From NCBI GenBank assembly GCA_005773145.1, contig SXHS01000017.1:1-11864 (forward strand): DNA of 11,864 nt, in the 5' to 3' direction. A program made the translations under genes and the position numbers. Shown piece after piece: positions 1 to 7,803 of the stretch; within the stretch, counting starts at the first letter, position 1; every line of letters begins with the position of its first letter. This DNA is from Planctomycetaceae bacterium. Lineage in GTDB: Bacteria > Planctomycetota > Planctomycetia > Pirellulales > Pirellulaceae. The notes beneath the pieces are model-generated. The model searched no databases, was not told the origin of the DNA, and worked only from the letters and a program-made list of their open reading frames with translations.

Positions 1-345
1 CTTGTGGTGGACGACTCGTCGGGAAACCTCAATACCTTGTTGTGGCTGCTGGACGATGGCGAGCCTCAGACCATGACATGGCTGCGTCCGAACTCCGTGG
101 AAGAAAGCATCCTGCATGTTGATAAGAGCGAATACATCTTTGGCATTCCCTCGAAGCGAGCCTTTGCCATCACCAAGCCGCCCAGTGGTAAAGCGCTCCC
201 AGAGGTCGAGCGGAAGGAGTGGCCAGTACTGTGTCGTCCGTCCTACACGGCTGAGACGGCAACTCGAGCGGATAATGTGATTCGGCGCATGTTAACCGCG
301 AATCCGGATAGCGCCCGAACCGCTCGGACTCTTCGGTCCCGGTAA
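1..345 (+). CDS. 3' end of an unrecognised protein (partial at window edge)
   Basis: The reading frame is open from the first base and ends at TAA 343-345, giving about 114 visible residues. A GTG lies at 4-6, but no ribosome binding site can be judged because the sequence starts there, so I treat it as the C-terminal part of a longer gene. The visible part is soluble-looking and mixed in composition (DDSSGNLNTLLWLLDDG near the edge, RPSYTAETATRADNVIRRM further on), with a basic, Arg/Thr/Ser-rich tail ending TLRSR. There is no membrane segment, no metal-binding cluster and no motif I recognise. It is followed after 25 bases by a same-strand gene with its own ribosome binding site, so the two are probably co-transcribed. 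Function unknown. Confidence 0.6.
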   Translation, partial: LVVDDSSGNLNTLLWLLDDGEPQTMTWLRPNSVEESILHVDKSEYIFGIPSKRAFAITKPPSGKALPEVERKEWPVLCRPSYTAETATRADNVIRRMLTANPDSARTARTLRSR

Positions 346-370
346 TCGCCCGCACATAGGAAGCGACCGC

Positions 371-1258
371 ATGTTACTGGGATCATTGGCCATGTTGTTG
401 TCCGTGACGGCAGCCAACGGCGACCATGTGGTCTCCAATGGCGTCTATCGTGAGCTCATCGAGGTGGGTGTAGTGGCCGACGGTAGTCCGTTGGGAAGAC
501 TCCCTCAGCCATTCCTGCCGGACGGCCTGGATGGCCCAAGTCAGCAGCGTTTGCTGAAGGAACTTGCCGGGCCGGACGTTCCACTCGAACGACTCATGCG
601 GGCATCGGTTGTCGCACCTCACGTGCTGCGGATGGATCAACAGCCGGTACCGGGGCGTGGGGAGTTGGTACGTCGCGCGGATTTTTGGTACATCGCCTAT
701 GGAGACTTGCCATCCCTGGCGAGTGAGAAGTTTCTTGGTGAAATGATCTCGCTCAGCGAAGAAAATGCCGGCGGCATGGCGATCTCCGCAGCCGAACTGG
801 CCAAGCGAAATATCACATTGAGCATGCCCCCCGGCCACGAGGGATTCGCGCACGTCACCTATCCCCTGATGAACCGCGTCGAGTTGCATCTAACGGGGCA
901 CTCGATGTGGTCGCAGTCTGCCGATTCCCTAGTCACCTCGGTCACGCTCGACCCGCGGTTCTTGGAGGATGCACAGTTCCCCAATGCCTGGCGGCCCCTC
1001 AAATTGGGCGAGAACGGTCAACCGATACCGGGAGAACCGCAGCCGTACGCAGGGAGTGGGTTTTATCTTAAGATCACGCGTCTGGCGGAGCCTACGGGAG
1101 CTCTATTCGCGGAGGGACATTTGGTTTTTGTCGAGCCACGTGGCTGGTTCGATGGCGTCAATGCCTTGGGATCTAAGTTACCCGTACTGGTGCAAGCCCA
1201 AGTCCGCAATTCGCGCCGCGCGATGCTCAAGGCATCCCCAACCGCACCGACCAAGTAG
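371..1258 (+). CDS. Unrecognised secreted-type protein (295 aa)
   Basis: I do not recognise this family. The start is ATG 371, preceded by AGGAAG at 358-363 with 7 bases of spacing; upstream in frame there is no ATG, GTG or TTG before a stop at 293-295, so the start is well fixed. The first ~17 residues (MLLGSLAMLLSVTAANG) are hydrophobic and end in a small-residue stretch like a signal-peptidase I site, but lack the usual positive charge before the hydrophobic core, so export is likely rather than certain. The mature part has no cysteine and no further membrane segment. Aromatic and beta-like stretches recur (ADFWYIAYGDLP near 105-115, SGFYLKITRLAEP and EGHLVFVEPRGWFDG toward the end), suggesting a globular beta-rich envelope protein. 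It lies 25 bases after the upstream gene and 57 bases before the WYL regulator, all on the same strand. Confidence 0.8.
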   Translation: MLLGSLAMLLSVTAANGDHVVSNGVYRELIEVGVVADGSPLGRLPQPFLPDGLDGPSQQRLLKELAGPDVPLERLMRASVVAPHVLRMDQQPVPGRGELVRRADFWYIAYGDLPSLASEKFLGEMISLSEENAGGMAISAAELAKRNITLSMPPGHEGFAHVTYPLMNRVELHLTGHSMWSQSADSLVTSVTLDPRFLEDAQFPNAWRPLKLGENGQPIPGEPQPYAGSGFYLKITRLAEPTGALFAEGHLVFVEPRGWFDGVNALGSKLPVLVQAQVRNSRRAMLKASPTAPTK

Positions 1259-1302
1259 CCACGACGATTGGGCGTGGACCGCCGCGCGAAAATGCCTGCG
1301 CT

Positions 1303-1307
1303 GGAGA
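1303..1307 (+). promoter_or_regulatory. Ribosome binding site deciding the WYL regulator start
   Basis: GGAGA sits 8 bases before ATG 1316. The frame is open further upstream, with TTG 1268, GTG 1274 and ATG 1292 as alternatives, but none of these places the helix-turn-helix so close to the N-terminus, which is normal for the family. ATG 1316 is therefore preferred. Confidence 0.6.
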
Positions 1308-1315
1308 ACCACGAC

Positions 1316-2362
1316 ATGGCCCGCAACGAGCAACTCATCCGCCAACATCGCTTGTTGCAGATTCTCGAGAGGTATCGGTACGGGAGGTCGTTGGAAGAAC
1401 TACGCGATGAATTGGTCGAGGAGCTGGGGCTCGGTACCCTGCACGTCCGGAGCGTTCGTCGCGACCTGGAGGCCCTGCAGGCGGCCGGGATCGACGTGGC
1501 GGTTCACGACTCACCACGCGGTCGCGTGTGGAAGATTGGCCCCCGCTTTCGTGGTTCGCATACGATCACTGCCTCGTCCACGGAACTCATCGCCCTATCG
1601 TTAGGGCGTGATCTGCTATTTCCCCTGGCCGGCACTCCCTTCTGGATCGGTATTGAGTCGTTCTGGAGCAAGGTCCGCGGAAGCCTCCCCGACGCCACTT
1701 GGGAACACTACGAAAAGTACCGTCAGGTCTTGCATGTCTTGGGGATGCCGGCCAAGTCCTATGAAAAACATCAAGGTATTTTGAAGACCGTCAATCGAGC
1801 CATACTGGAACACCGGATTGTGGAAATTGAGTATCAATCACTCGGTCAAACCGAACCGATGCGTCGGTTGATCCGCCCCTATGGTATCGCGTTCTACCAG
1901 TCGAGCCTGTATATCGTGGCCGAGGTCGACCGCAGCGGAGAGAAAACGGCCGACGAGTCAACCCGCCCCATGCGACATCTCAAGCTGGACCGTTTTCGCA
2001 AGGCAACCGCCCTCGACGATTGGTTTCAACCTCGGTCGGGCTTTCAGTTGCAGCAACATCTGGCTGGAAAGCTGGGAATCTTCACGGGGGACACACCCAA
2101 GAAGTTTCGTATTCGCATTAGCGCCTACGCGGCTCCGCTGGTATTGGAGGATCCCTGGCACCCGCGACAAGAGACCCAAATGCACGCGGACGGTAGTTTG
2201 ACGCTGACTGTGGATGCCGCACACGAAATGGAGATTGTGCCGCGAGTTTTGGCGCTAGGTGCCGAGGCAGAGCTGTTATCACCAGCGAGCGCCCGACAGC
2301 GACTGGCCACCATGTTGGCCGAACTAGCACAGCGCTATCAGAGCGCGGCTAAGACGCCTTAA
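1316..2362 (+). CDS. WYL-domain helix-turn-helix transcriptional regulator
   Basis: A 348-residue DNA-binding regulator. Residues about 5-60 form a DeoR-like winged helix-turn-helix, with recognition-helix text VRSVRRDLEALQAAG at 44-58 followed by a wing (VHDSPRGRVWKI). Residues about 155-235 form the WYL ligand-sensing domain: the family signature is relaxed to L-Y-I at 198-200 (SSLYIVAEVD), but the conserved HLKLDRFRKATALDDWF stretch (221-237) is typical. Residues about 262-340 resemble the C-terminal WCX extension. Length and order match YafY/PafB-type regulators. WYL domains are known to sense nucleic-acid or nucleotide ligands in DNA-damage and phage-defence regulation; its target here is not shown. 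It runs convergently toward the SbcCD-like operon, ending 48 bases from the cyclotransferase-like gene. The family call is confident, the target is unknown. Confidence 0.9.
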   Translation: MARNEQLIRQHRLLQILERYRYGRSLEELRDELVEELGLGTLHVRSVRRDLEALQAAGIDVAVHDSPRGRVWKIGPRFRGSHTITASSTELIALSLGRDLLFPLAGTPFWIGIESFWSKVRGSLPDATWEHYEKYRQVLHVLGMPAKSYEKHQGILKTVNRAILEHRIVEIEYQSLGQTEPMRRLIRPYGIAFYQSSLYIVAEVDRSGEKTADESTRPMRHLKLDRFRKATALDDWFQPRSGFQLQQHLAGKLGIFTGDTPKKFRIRISAYAAPLVLEDPWHPRQETQMHADGSLTLTVDAAHEMEIVPRVLALGAEAELLSPASARQRLATMLAELAQRYQSAAKTP

Positions 2363-2373
2363 TTGAGCGGACG

Positions 2374-2396
2374 CACGGGCGGACAAGCCGCCTGTG
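2374..2396. terminator. Hairpin between convergent genes, possible bidirectional terminator or REP-like element
   Basis: CACGGGCGG (2374-2382) pairs with CCGCCTGTG (2388-2396) around the loop ACAAG, giving nine pairs of which one is G-U. It sits in the 48-base gap between the tail-to-tail stop codons at 2362 and 2411, the usual place for a shared terminator. No T-run follows on either strand, so a classic intrinsic terminator is not supported. Its right arm contains GCCTGTGGC, also present in the palindrome at 10921-10943, which suggests a dispersed repeat family instead. Confidence 0.4.
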
Positions 2397-2410
2397 GCAC
2401 CCAAAGTTGA

Positions 2411-2842
2411 TTAACCGTAACGGCGCGTCATCGCTGACCAACGGCACCTGCCATCGCCGTCGGGGAGGATTCTCACGGCGTGCCGTAACTGCTCCGGGTG
2501 CCCATATCGGTAGACATAGGCCTGTTGCGCCGTCCCGTCGGCCCGGCGACAGCTGATCGCCTCGCGAACGTACCAGTCATCCTCTTGCCCGTGATATCCC
2601 TCGATGTCATCCAGCACGCGCAAGGTTTCCGTCAGGTGTGCCGGGTCAAGATACCAGAGTTCACCGGCCACAACATCGTCACCGTCCACGAGTGCCGGAT
2701 GTGGCCCGAGATCGTAAAGATAGCCTTGCACCACGGCCGGTTCACGACGTACGGGGGGATGTGGCCAAAGGGGGGCGCGACATTCGCCAGCCATCAAGGT
2801 GCCGTAAACGAAAATAGGCAAGTCGGCGATGGTTGGGGGCAT
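2411..2842 (-). CDS. AIG2-type gamma-glutamylcyclotransferase-like protein
   Basis: A 143-residue protein of the gamma-glutamylcyclotransferase (AIG2/YtfP-like) fold. The N-terminal FVYGTLM (11-17) is the family's substrate-binding loop, and LDDIEGY (78-84) carries the expected catalytic Glu at 81; ELWYLD (61-66), WYVREA (90-95) and the late VYRYG (110-114) complete the family pattern. Enzymes of this fold release 5-oxoproline from gamma-glutamyl peptides or amines; the substrate here cannot be read from the sequence. It is cytosolic, with no signal or membrane segment. It starts at ATG 2842, only 10 bases after the ATPase stop codon, and no Shine-Dalgarno is visible, so translation probably depends on coupling to the upstream gene. 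It is the last gene of the leftward operon and faces the WYL regulator. Family confident, role in this operon unknown. Confidence 0.88.
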   Translation of the reverse strand: MPPTIADLPIFVYGTLMAGECRAPLWPHPPVRREPAVVQGYLYDLGPHPALVDGDDVVAGELWYLDPAHLTETLRVLDDIEGYHGQEDDWYVREAISCRRADGTAQQAYVYRYGHPEQLRHAVRILPDGDGRCRWSAMTRRYG

Positions 2843-2852
2843 GGTGTTGTCG

Positions 2853-5800
2853 TCAAGGAATACTGGCGGCGGCCACTGCCTGGCGACCGCTATCGATCCG
2901 CAGCGGGGCCAAATCCGCGTCGATCTCTCTCGCGAGTTGTACGATATGGTCGTGGCAGGTCAGGAACAGCACCTGCACATCTTGGGAAAACTCCACCAGC
3001 AACTGCAGGGTCAGGCGTGCTCGTTGCGAGTCAAAATTAACCAAGACATCATCCATGATGATAGGAAGCGGCTCAGCATGTTGGCAATAGTGGCGCACGT
3101 AGGCCAGCCGCATGGCCAAATAAAGCTGTTCCCGCGTGCCGCGGCTGAGCTGACCGGGAGACTTTTCCGTGCCGTCGGGCTGCCGCACAATCATCGTCCC
3201 CGCGTCATCCAGCCTTCTGCGTACCGCGACGTAACGGCCGTTCGTCAAGCGCTGGAAGAGGAGTTCCACTTGCTGCAGCAGCAGAGGCTGGTGTTCCTGC
3301 TCAAAGCGTTGAATGGCCTGTTTCAGCAAGGCGTCCGCCATCACCAGAGGGGCCCAACGCTCCACCGCATCGGCCAATCGACCGCGGCTAGTTTCCAACG
3401 CCGACTGCAATTCCAGTACGTGCTCGGACTGTTCCATTTCCAGCAGTTGGTTTCGATACAAGGCCGCACGTTTAACCGATTCTTCGTGTTCATCGGCGAT
3501 TTGGGAACGTTGTTGTTCCAAGTGACTGAGTCGATCCTTCATCGCATCCGGATCCACGTCCTGCAACGCGGCATCGAACGAGTCGGCCGGTTCGTTGCCG
3601 CGCAGACCAGCCAGTCTCTGCGAGGTTTCGTCAATCTGCGTTAAGAGTTGCCGGCGGCGTTCCGCCTGCTCTAGGACCTGGTGAAACTCTTGTTCCTCCC
3701 GAACTTCCGCCAACTGCCACAACTCGGCCAACTGTTGTTGGATCTGCTCGCCCCGTCCGCGCACGGATTCCAAAAGGGGCAATAATCGTTCACGTTCCGC
3801 AGACAGTCGTTGTAAGTCGGCTGAATCATGCACGGCGATTTCCAACTGTTGGTGTAGTTGCAGGGCCAGGTCCTCGGCGAAATTGGCAGGCGTTTCCTTC
3901 GCCAACAGGTGTCGTTGCCCCAGAACCTCTTCCTCGAATCCGCGCAGCTCTTGGTCCATGTCGGCAATCCGACGTTCCCTATCGGTCAGCCGAGCGTGCT
4001 TTTCGCGCGCTTCGCTAAGTTGGCTCAGCATTTTCACGCCGAGTTCGATCGACCAGCCGTCGGGGAGCCCACACGTCGCGCGCACCGTCTGCCAACGTTG
4101 GCGATCCTCCTGCAGTTGCTGCTCGATTTCGACCACTTGCTGCTCTTCCTGCCGCAGTGTTTCGAGTCGTGCCACTCCGTGGGCCATCAGGGACTTGCGT
4201 TCTGCTTCGGCTTCGCGCAGAGCGCCCAATTGGCGATCGGCCTCCGCCCACAACGACTCACCGCGGGCAGTACTTTTTGGCAAGAGCAATTGCAATTCAT
4301 CTTCGAGATCATCGCTGGCATCCTGAGCACTCCGCAGTCGCTGTGCGAGGGTCTTGTGAAGTTCCAGTTTCTCGAGCAGACGATGATGCAATCGCAACCA
4401 TTCCCGCATGGCGTTGGGGGAGAGTGGTTGGATTCGACAGGGACCCCACAACTGGTGCCATTCCCGAGTGATGGCGTCCTGATGCTGCTGCGCCTCCTTA
4501 AGATGCTGTCGTGCGATCTTCGCATCGCGTTCGCCCCGTTCCAGTTGTCGAGCCAAGGTCTCCCGACGGGCAACCGTCGTGGCATGTATCTGGCGCAGAT
4601 CGGCCATCTCATCGGCCTGGCGAACCGCCCGTTCGTAAGCCTCCGGAAGAGATTCCTCCGAGGCCCCAAGGTAGCGGTTGATCTCATCGTCAACCGGCTC
4701 TTGGCGGATGTACTTGCGTCGCAGCAATCGCCACGCTTGATCGCGCCGAGACCTTTGATCCAATAATCGGTCGCGATCCGGGACGTCGATCTCACGTTCG
4801 GCATCATCCAAGCTGCGTTGATGTTCCTGAAGTTCTTGCTCCAGCCGGTGGTATTGCTCTTGTCGCCGCAAGCAATCCTGCTCGGCCGCCACAAGCCGCG
4901 TCCCAAACTCGGCAACCGTGCGGTCGAGTGGCAGTGGCAAGAATTCGCTGTCGGTCACCGGCCGATTGAGCGGCGCGCTCATTTCTTGTCGAAGATGCTC
5001 GATGGTCAACTGCAATTGCTCCATCTCAGCGGCCGTTTCTCGCGCCGTTTGACGGGCTCGCGTGTAGGAATCTCGCTGCTGCAGTTGTGCGGCCAGTTGC
5101 AGTGAAGACTCTCCGACCGCCAAAGCCTCCAGTCGTTGCCGATCGATCTGATCTTCGCAGAGTAGTCGCCGGACTTGCTGCCGATGCTCCTGTAGATTTC
5201 GTTCCGCGTGCTGCTTGGCCTCCGCCAATTCCTCGATCGCGTGCCGATGTTCCAGGCTGGTTTGGAAGCGTTTCAGTTCGGCCAGGCCCCAAGTCGGCTC
5301 TAGGGCTTGCAATTGTTGCAATAGATCGGCTTGCAACTGGTTGGCTTCCTGCTGGCGCAGAGGGAGGTCACGTCGAAAACCGCGGATCTTGGCAATCTGT
5401 TGTTGCCAAGATCGGATAGCCTGCGTCTGCTGCAACAGCTCGGGACGCAGGGTGAGCCTCGTCAACTGATCGGCGATCTCCGTCAGATGTTGCTCGGACT
5501 GCCATCGCTGTTGATCGCATTCGTCTCGACGTTCCTGGAGGCGGGCCGCCCGCGTGGCGGCATCCGTGGGAATTCCAGCAGGGACACGAATATCAGCCAA
5601 TTGGCGCCGGGCCTCTTCTCGTTGTTGCCAGTATGCCAACGCGTCTGCTAATCGTTGCTGTCGGCTCAATTGCGTGTGCACGGTTGCCAATTCCTCACGA
5701 AGCCGAGCTACGTCGGCATCGGCCTGCTCGCACGATTGGACCGTCTGCTGGTAGTGACTTGGCTTGACCATCGACGCGCGCAGGTCTCGGTCATGTGCTG

Positions 5801-6389
5801 CGATCTGCCCGAGGCAAGCGTTGATCTCCCGAGTCTTGGCCTTCGGCGCGAAGAGTTGTTCATGAGACTCGCGCAGCGCTACCTGCAAACGCTGAATATG
5901 CGCCAATCCTCCAATACCGCCGCCATAGAGAGCTTGGAGCAGAGTGGCGTTCTCCAGGCTTTTTTCAGCGGCGGATAGCTCGGATAACGAGAATCCAAAG
6001 ACGTGCCGATACAGATCGGCGCTGGCGTTTCCGAGGAGTTGGGCCAAGCGGTCGGCGTCCACCACCGTGGGGCCCACTCCGTCGCCCGGAACCGCGGAGA
6101 GCAATCCCTTGACTGCGTCCTTGCGTCCTTTGCGTCGGCGGAACTCCAAGGTCTGCCCATTGGCCATTTCCAAGACGCCACAGGCCGCTATTTCACCGTC
6201 CGTCGGCCCGCCATCCAGCACGTAGGGGTTTTGCTGAGGAAAGCCAAAGAACAACTCACGAATCAGTTGGAGCAACGTGGATTTGCCAGCCTCGTTGGGG
6301 CCGTGGATTAGCTGCAAGCCACGATCCAAGGTCAACGAGGTCTGTTGAAAAATGCCAAATCGCTCAATGTCGATTTGCAGCAGCCTCAT
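2853..6389 (-). CDS. YhaN/SbcC-like coiled-coil ATPase of an SbcCD-type complex
   Basis: A 1178-residue Rad50/SbcC-like ATPase of the YhaN subgroup. The N-terminal half-domain starts MRLLQIDIERFGIF and carries Walker A GPNEAGKST at 30-38. A very long Gln/Glu/Arg/Leu-rich coiled-coil region fills roughly 190-1010. The C-terminal half-domain has the ABC-type signature LSRGTREQLYLAMRL (from 1081), Walker B LPIIMDD (1108-1114), a D-loop-like VNFDSQR and the switch histidine in FLTCHDH (1142-1148), so both ATPase halves look intact. There is no CxxC zinc hook in the coil, consistent with YhaN rather than classical SbcC/Rad50. The start is ATG 6389, overlapping the nuclease stop as ATGA; an upstream in-frame ATG at 6452 lies inside the nuclease gene and precedes the conserved N-terminus by 21 non-family residues. 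Expected role: ATP-driven gating of the partner nuclease on DNA ends. It is longer than the roughly 950-1050 residues I associate with this group. Confidence 0.92.
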   Translation of the reverse strand: MRLLQIDIERFGIFQQTSLTLDRGLQLIHGPNEAGKSTLLQLIRELFFGFPQQNPYVLDGGPTDGEIAACGVLEMANGQTLEFRRRKGRKDAVKGLLSAVPGDGVGPTVVDADRLAQLLGNASADLYRHVFGFSLSELSAAEKSLENATLLQALYGGGIGGLAHIQRLQVALRESHEQLFAPKAKTREINACLGQIAAHDRDLRASMVKPSHYQQTVQSCEQADADVARLREELATVHTQLSRQQRLADALAYWQQREEARRQLADIRVPAGIPTDAATRAARLQERRDECDQQRWQSEQHLTEIADQLTRLTLRPELLQQTQAIRSWQQQIAKIRGFRRDLPLRQQEANQLQADLLQQLQALEPTWGLAELKRFQTSLEHRHAIEELAEAKQHAERNLQEHRQQVRRLLCEDQIDRQRLEALAVGESSLQLAAQLQQRDSYTRARQTARETAAEMEQLQLTIEHLRQEMSAPLNRPVTDSEFLPLPLDRTVAEFGTRLVAAEQDCLRRQEQYHRLEQELQEHQRSLDDAEREIDVPDRDRLLDQRSRRDQAWRLLRRKYIRQEPVDDEINRYLGASEESLPEAYERAVRQADEMADLRQIHATTVARRETLARQLERGERDAKIARQHLKEAQQHQDAITREWHQLWGPCRIQPLSPNAMREWLRLHHRLLEKLELHKTLAQRLRSAQDASDDLEDELQLLLPKSTARGESLWAEADRQLGALREAEAERKSLMAHGVARLETLRQEEQQVVEIEQQLQEDRQRWQTVRATCGLPDGWSIELGVKMLSQLSEAREKHARLTDRERRIADMDQELRGFEEEVLGQRHLLAKETPANFAEDLALQLHQQLEIAVHDSADLQRLSAERERLLPLLESVRGRGEQIQQQLAELWQLAEVREEQEFHQVLEQAERRRQLLTQIDETSQRLAGLRGNEPADSFDAALQDVDPDAMKDRLSHLEQQRSQIADEHEESVKRAALYRNQLLEMEQSEHVLELQSALETSRGRLADAVERWAPLVMADALLKQAIQRFEQEHQPLLLQQVELLFQRLTNGRYVAVRRRLDDAGTMIVRQPDGTEKSPGQLSRGTREQLYLAMRLAYVRHYCQHAEPLPIIMDDVLVNFDSQRARLTLQLLVEFSQDVQVLFLTCHDHIVQLAREIDADLAPLRIDSGRQAVAAASIP

Positions 6390-7660
6390 AGATCCATCTC
6401 CAGCATCTGGGTCACCAGTAATTGCTCCGCCTGACGCAGCCAGCGTTGCCATTGCTGGGGGTCCTGCAGATCAATCCCCACGGCGGACAACGCGGCGACC
6501 GCCCGTTCCTTTTGGATCAGTGGTTGGAATTCGACACCCATTTGCCGCAACTGGTGGTCGTCGTTGGCGATGGCCGCGGACATCCGCAGCAAATCGCCAA
6601 GCAGGTCTTGTTGTTGACGCAGTCGATTGATGTCCGCGACTGGTCGAGTATTCCAGACCACCTTCTCCACCCAGATGCTCTCTTCGAATTCGTTGGCGAG
6701 ATTCCGAATGTCCGCCGATAGCTGTTCCGTTTGGCGCCCATCTTCCGTCAATGCCAGTTGCTCGTGCAGCCGGCAGGCTCCCGTCACAACGATGCGAGCT
6801 GCACAGAAGCAATCCTCACAGCGATCACGTGCGGACAGCAAATGGTCGCGAAGTTTTTCCAAAAACCGGTCGTCACCATCCTGTTCCTCCAGCTCGACTT
6901 CCACCGTCGCCCAGCGCAACGAGTCCGTGGCTTCAAACGTGATGGAATCCAAATGCCCATCGGTGACGGTCACGAGGGAGCATCCCTTCGATCCGGGTTC
7001 ATTGATATGACGTCCCTGTGTATTGCCCGGATAGCCGATGTAGGGTGCCTCCTGAATCGTGCGGCGCGCGTGAATGTGTCCCAATGCCCAGTAGTGGTAG
7101 CCTCGTTCATTAAGCACGCGGACGGACGTGGGCGCGTAAGGATCGTGGAGCGGGTCGCCAGTGAGGCTGGTGTGCAGGACACCAATGTTGAACCAACCGT
7201 CCAGCGGCGCGGGGTAGTTGGCCGCCAAATCTTCTTGGACGGAACGATGCGCAAAGCCCTGTCCGTGCAAGGCCATCCCTGATGCCTCGTGCCGAAACGT
7301 CTGAGGTTTGCTCGTAGTGAATTCGTGAACGTTGGGTGGCCAGCGCATGGTACGTCCAATGAGACTCTCCGCATCGTGATTGCCACGCATCAGGTAAACG
7401 TCGATATTGGCCTGTTGCAAGCGACGAAACTGACTAGCCGTCCACAGCCCGGTTTGCATATCCTGCCAGTGCCCATCGAACAGGTCTCCAGCAATGATGA
7501 CAAAAGCCACCTGTTTCCGAATGGCGAGATCGACGATTCGCACGAGCGCGGTGCGGGTGGCCCCCTGCAGACGATCCGCCGGCGCCCCCTCGTATCGCTG
7601 CAGGCCGCGGAGGGGACTGTCGATGTGCAGATCGGCCGCGTGGATGAATTGCACGGTCAT
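6386..7660 (-). CDS. SbcD/YhaO-like metallophosphoesterase (DNA repair exonuclease)
   Basis: A 424-residue calcineurin-like phosphoesterase of the SbcD/Mre11/YhaO group, the nuclease partner of the downstream ATPase. Metal-binding motifs are in order: D-L-H-I-D at 10-14 (FIHAADLHIDSPL), GDLFDGH at 58-64, GNHD at 93-96, LHTS with His163, and GHIH at 194-197. The remaining ~220 residues form the capping and ATPase-binding part, ending in a helical tail. An unusual cysteine group (C281, C284, C286, C296) lies just after the catalytic domain. The start is ATG 7660, behind GAGGA; an in-frame ATG at 7678 would add six residues but has a poorly spaced site. The stop overlaps the ATPase start (ATGA), as is typical of sbcD-sbcC and yhaO-yhaN pairs. 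Expected activity: Mn-dependent exo/endonuclease on DNA ends and hairpins, in the cytosol. Polarity is not visible. Confidence 0.93.
   Translation of the reverse strand: MTVQFIHAADLHIDSPLRGLQRYEGAPADRLQGATRTALVRIVDLAIRKQVAFVIIAGDLFDGHWQDMQTGLWTASQFRRLQQANIDVYLMRGNHDAESLIGRTMRWPPNVHEFTTSKPQTFRHEASGMALHGQGFAHRSVQEDLAANYPAPLDGWFNIGVLHTSLTGDPLHDPYAPTSVRVLNERGYHYWALGHIHARRTIQEAPYIGYPGNTQGRHINEPGSKGCSLVTVTDGHLDSITFEATDSLRWATVEVELEEQDGDDRFLEKLRDHLLSARDRCEDCFCAARIVVTGACRLHEQLALTEDGRQTEQLSADIRNLANEFEESIWVEKVVWNTRPVADINRLRQQQDLLGDLLRMSAAIANDDHQLRQMGVEFQPLIQKERAVAALSAVGIDLQDPQQWQRWLRQAEQLLVTQMLEMDL
6398..6401 (-). promoter_or_regulatory. Ribosome binding site for the ATPase gene inside the nuclease gene
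   Basis: On the minus strand GGAG lies 8 bases before ATG 6389, within the last codons of the metallophosphoesterase. With the 4-base ATGA overlap this supports coupled translation and the choice of 6389 as start. Confidence 0.55.
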
Positions 7661-7665
7661 GGCAG

Positions 7666-7670
7666 TCCTC
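7666..7670 (-). promoter_or_regulatory. Ribosome binding site deciding the nuclease start
   Basis: On the minus strand GAGGA lies 5 bases before ATG 7660, the codon that puts the conserved HAADLH motif at residues 7-12. This favours 7660 over ATG 7678. Confidence 0.6.
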
Positions 7671-7803
7671 GGAATCAACCGTTTCGGTCAACTCCGTGAA
7701 GATTTTCTTGACGGGGAGTCCGGAGCCTCTATATAGGGCGTCCCAGGCGGAAGCCCGCATCGTACCACACAATTCGCCATGGGGACCCACCGGTTGGTTC
7801 CTA

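Noticed and set aside
969..1604. Open frame of about 211 codons on the + strand bridging the secreted-protein and WYL genes
   Set aside because: It overlaps two better-supported genes out of frame, and its Arg/Ser/Trp-rich translation is typical of a shifted GC-rich frame.
2829..3644. Open frame of 271 codons on the + strand across the ATPase 3' end
   Set aside because: It is antisense to conserved Walker B, signature and coiled-coil coding sequence, with no independent support.
3858..4766. Long open frame (about 300 codons) on the + strand opposite the ATPase gene
   Set aside because: It is antisense to an intact coiled-coil ATPase, and its Leu/Gln/Phe-rich translation mirrors the repetitive CAG/CTG-type codons of that gene; there is no ribosome binding site or family motif.
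7730..7735. TATATA as a -10 element for the nuclease operon on the minus strand
   Set aside because: No -35-like hexamer is found at 16 to 18 bases, so there is not enough to call a promoter, although a promoter in this 143-base gap is expected.
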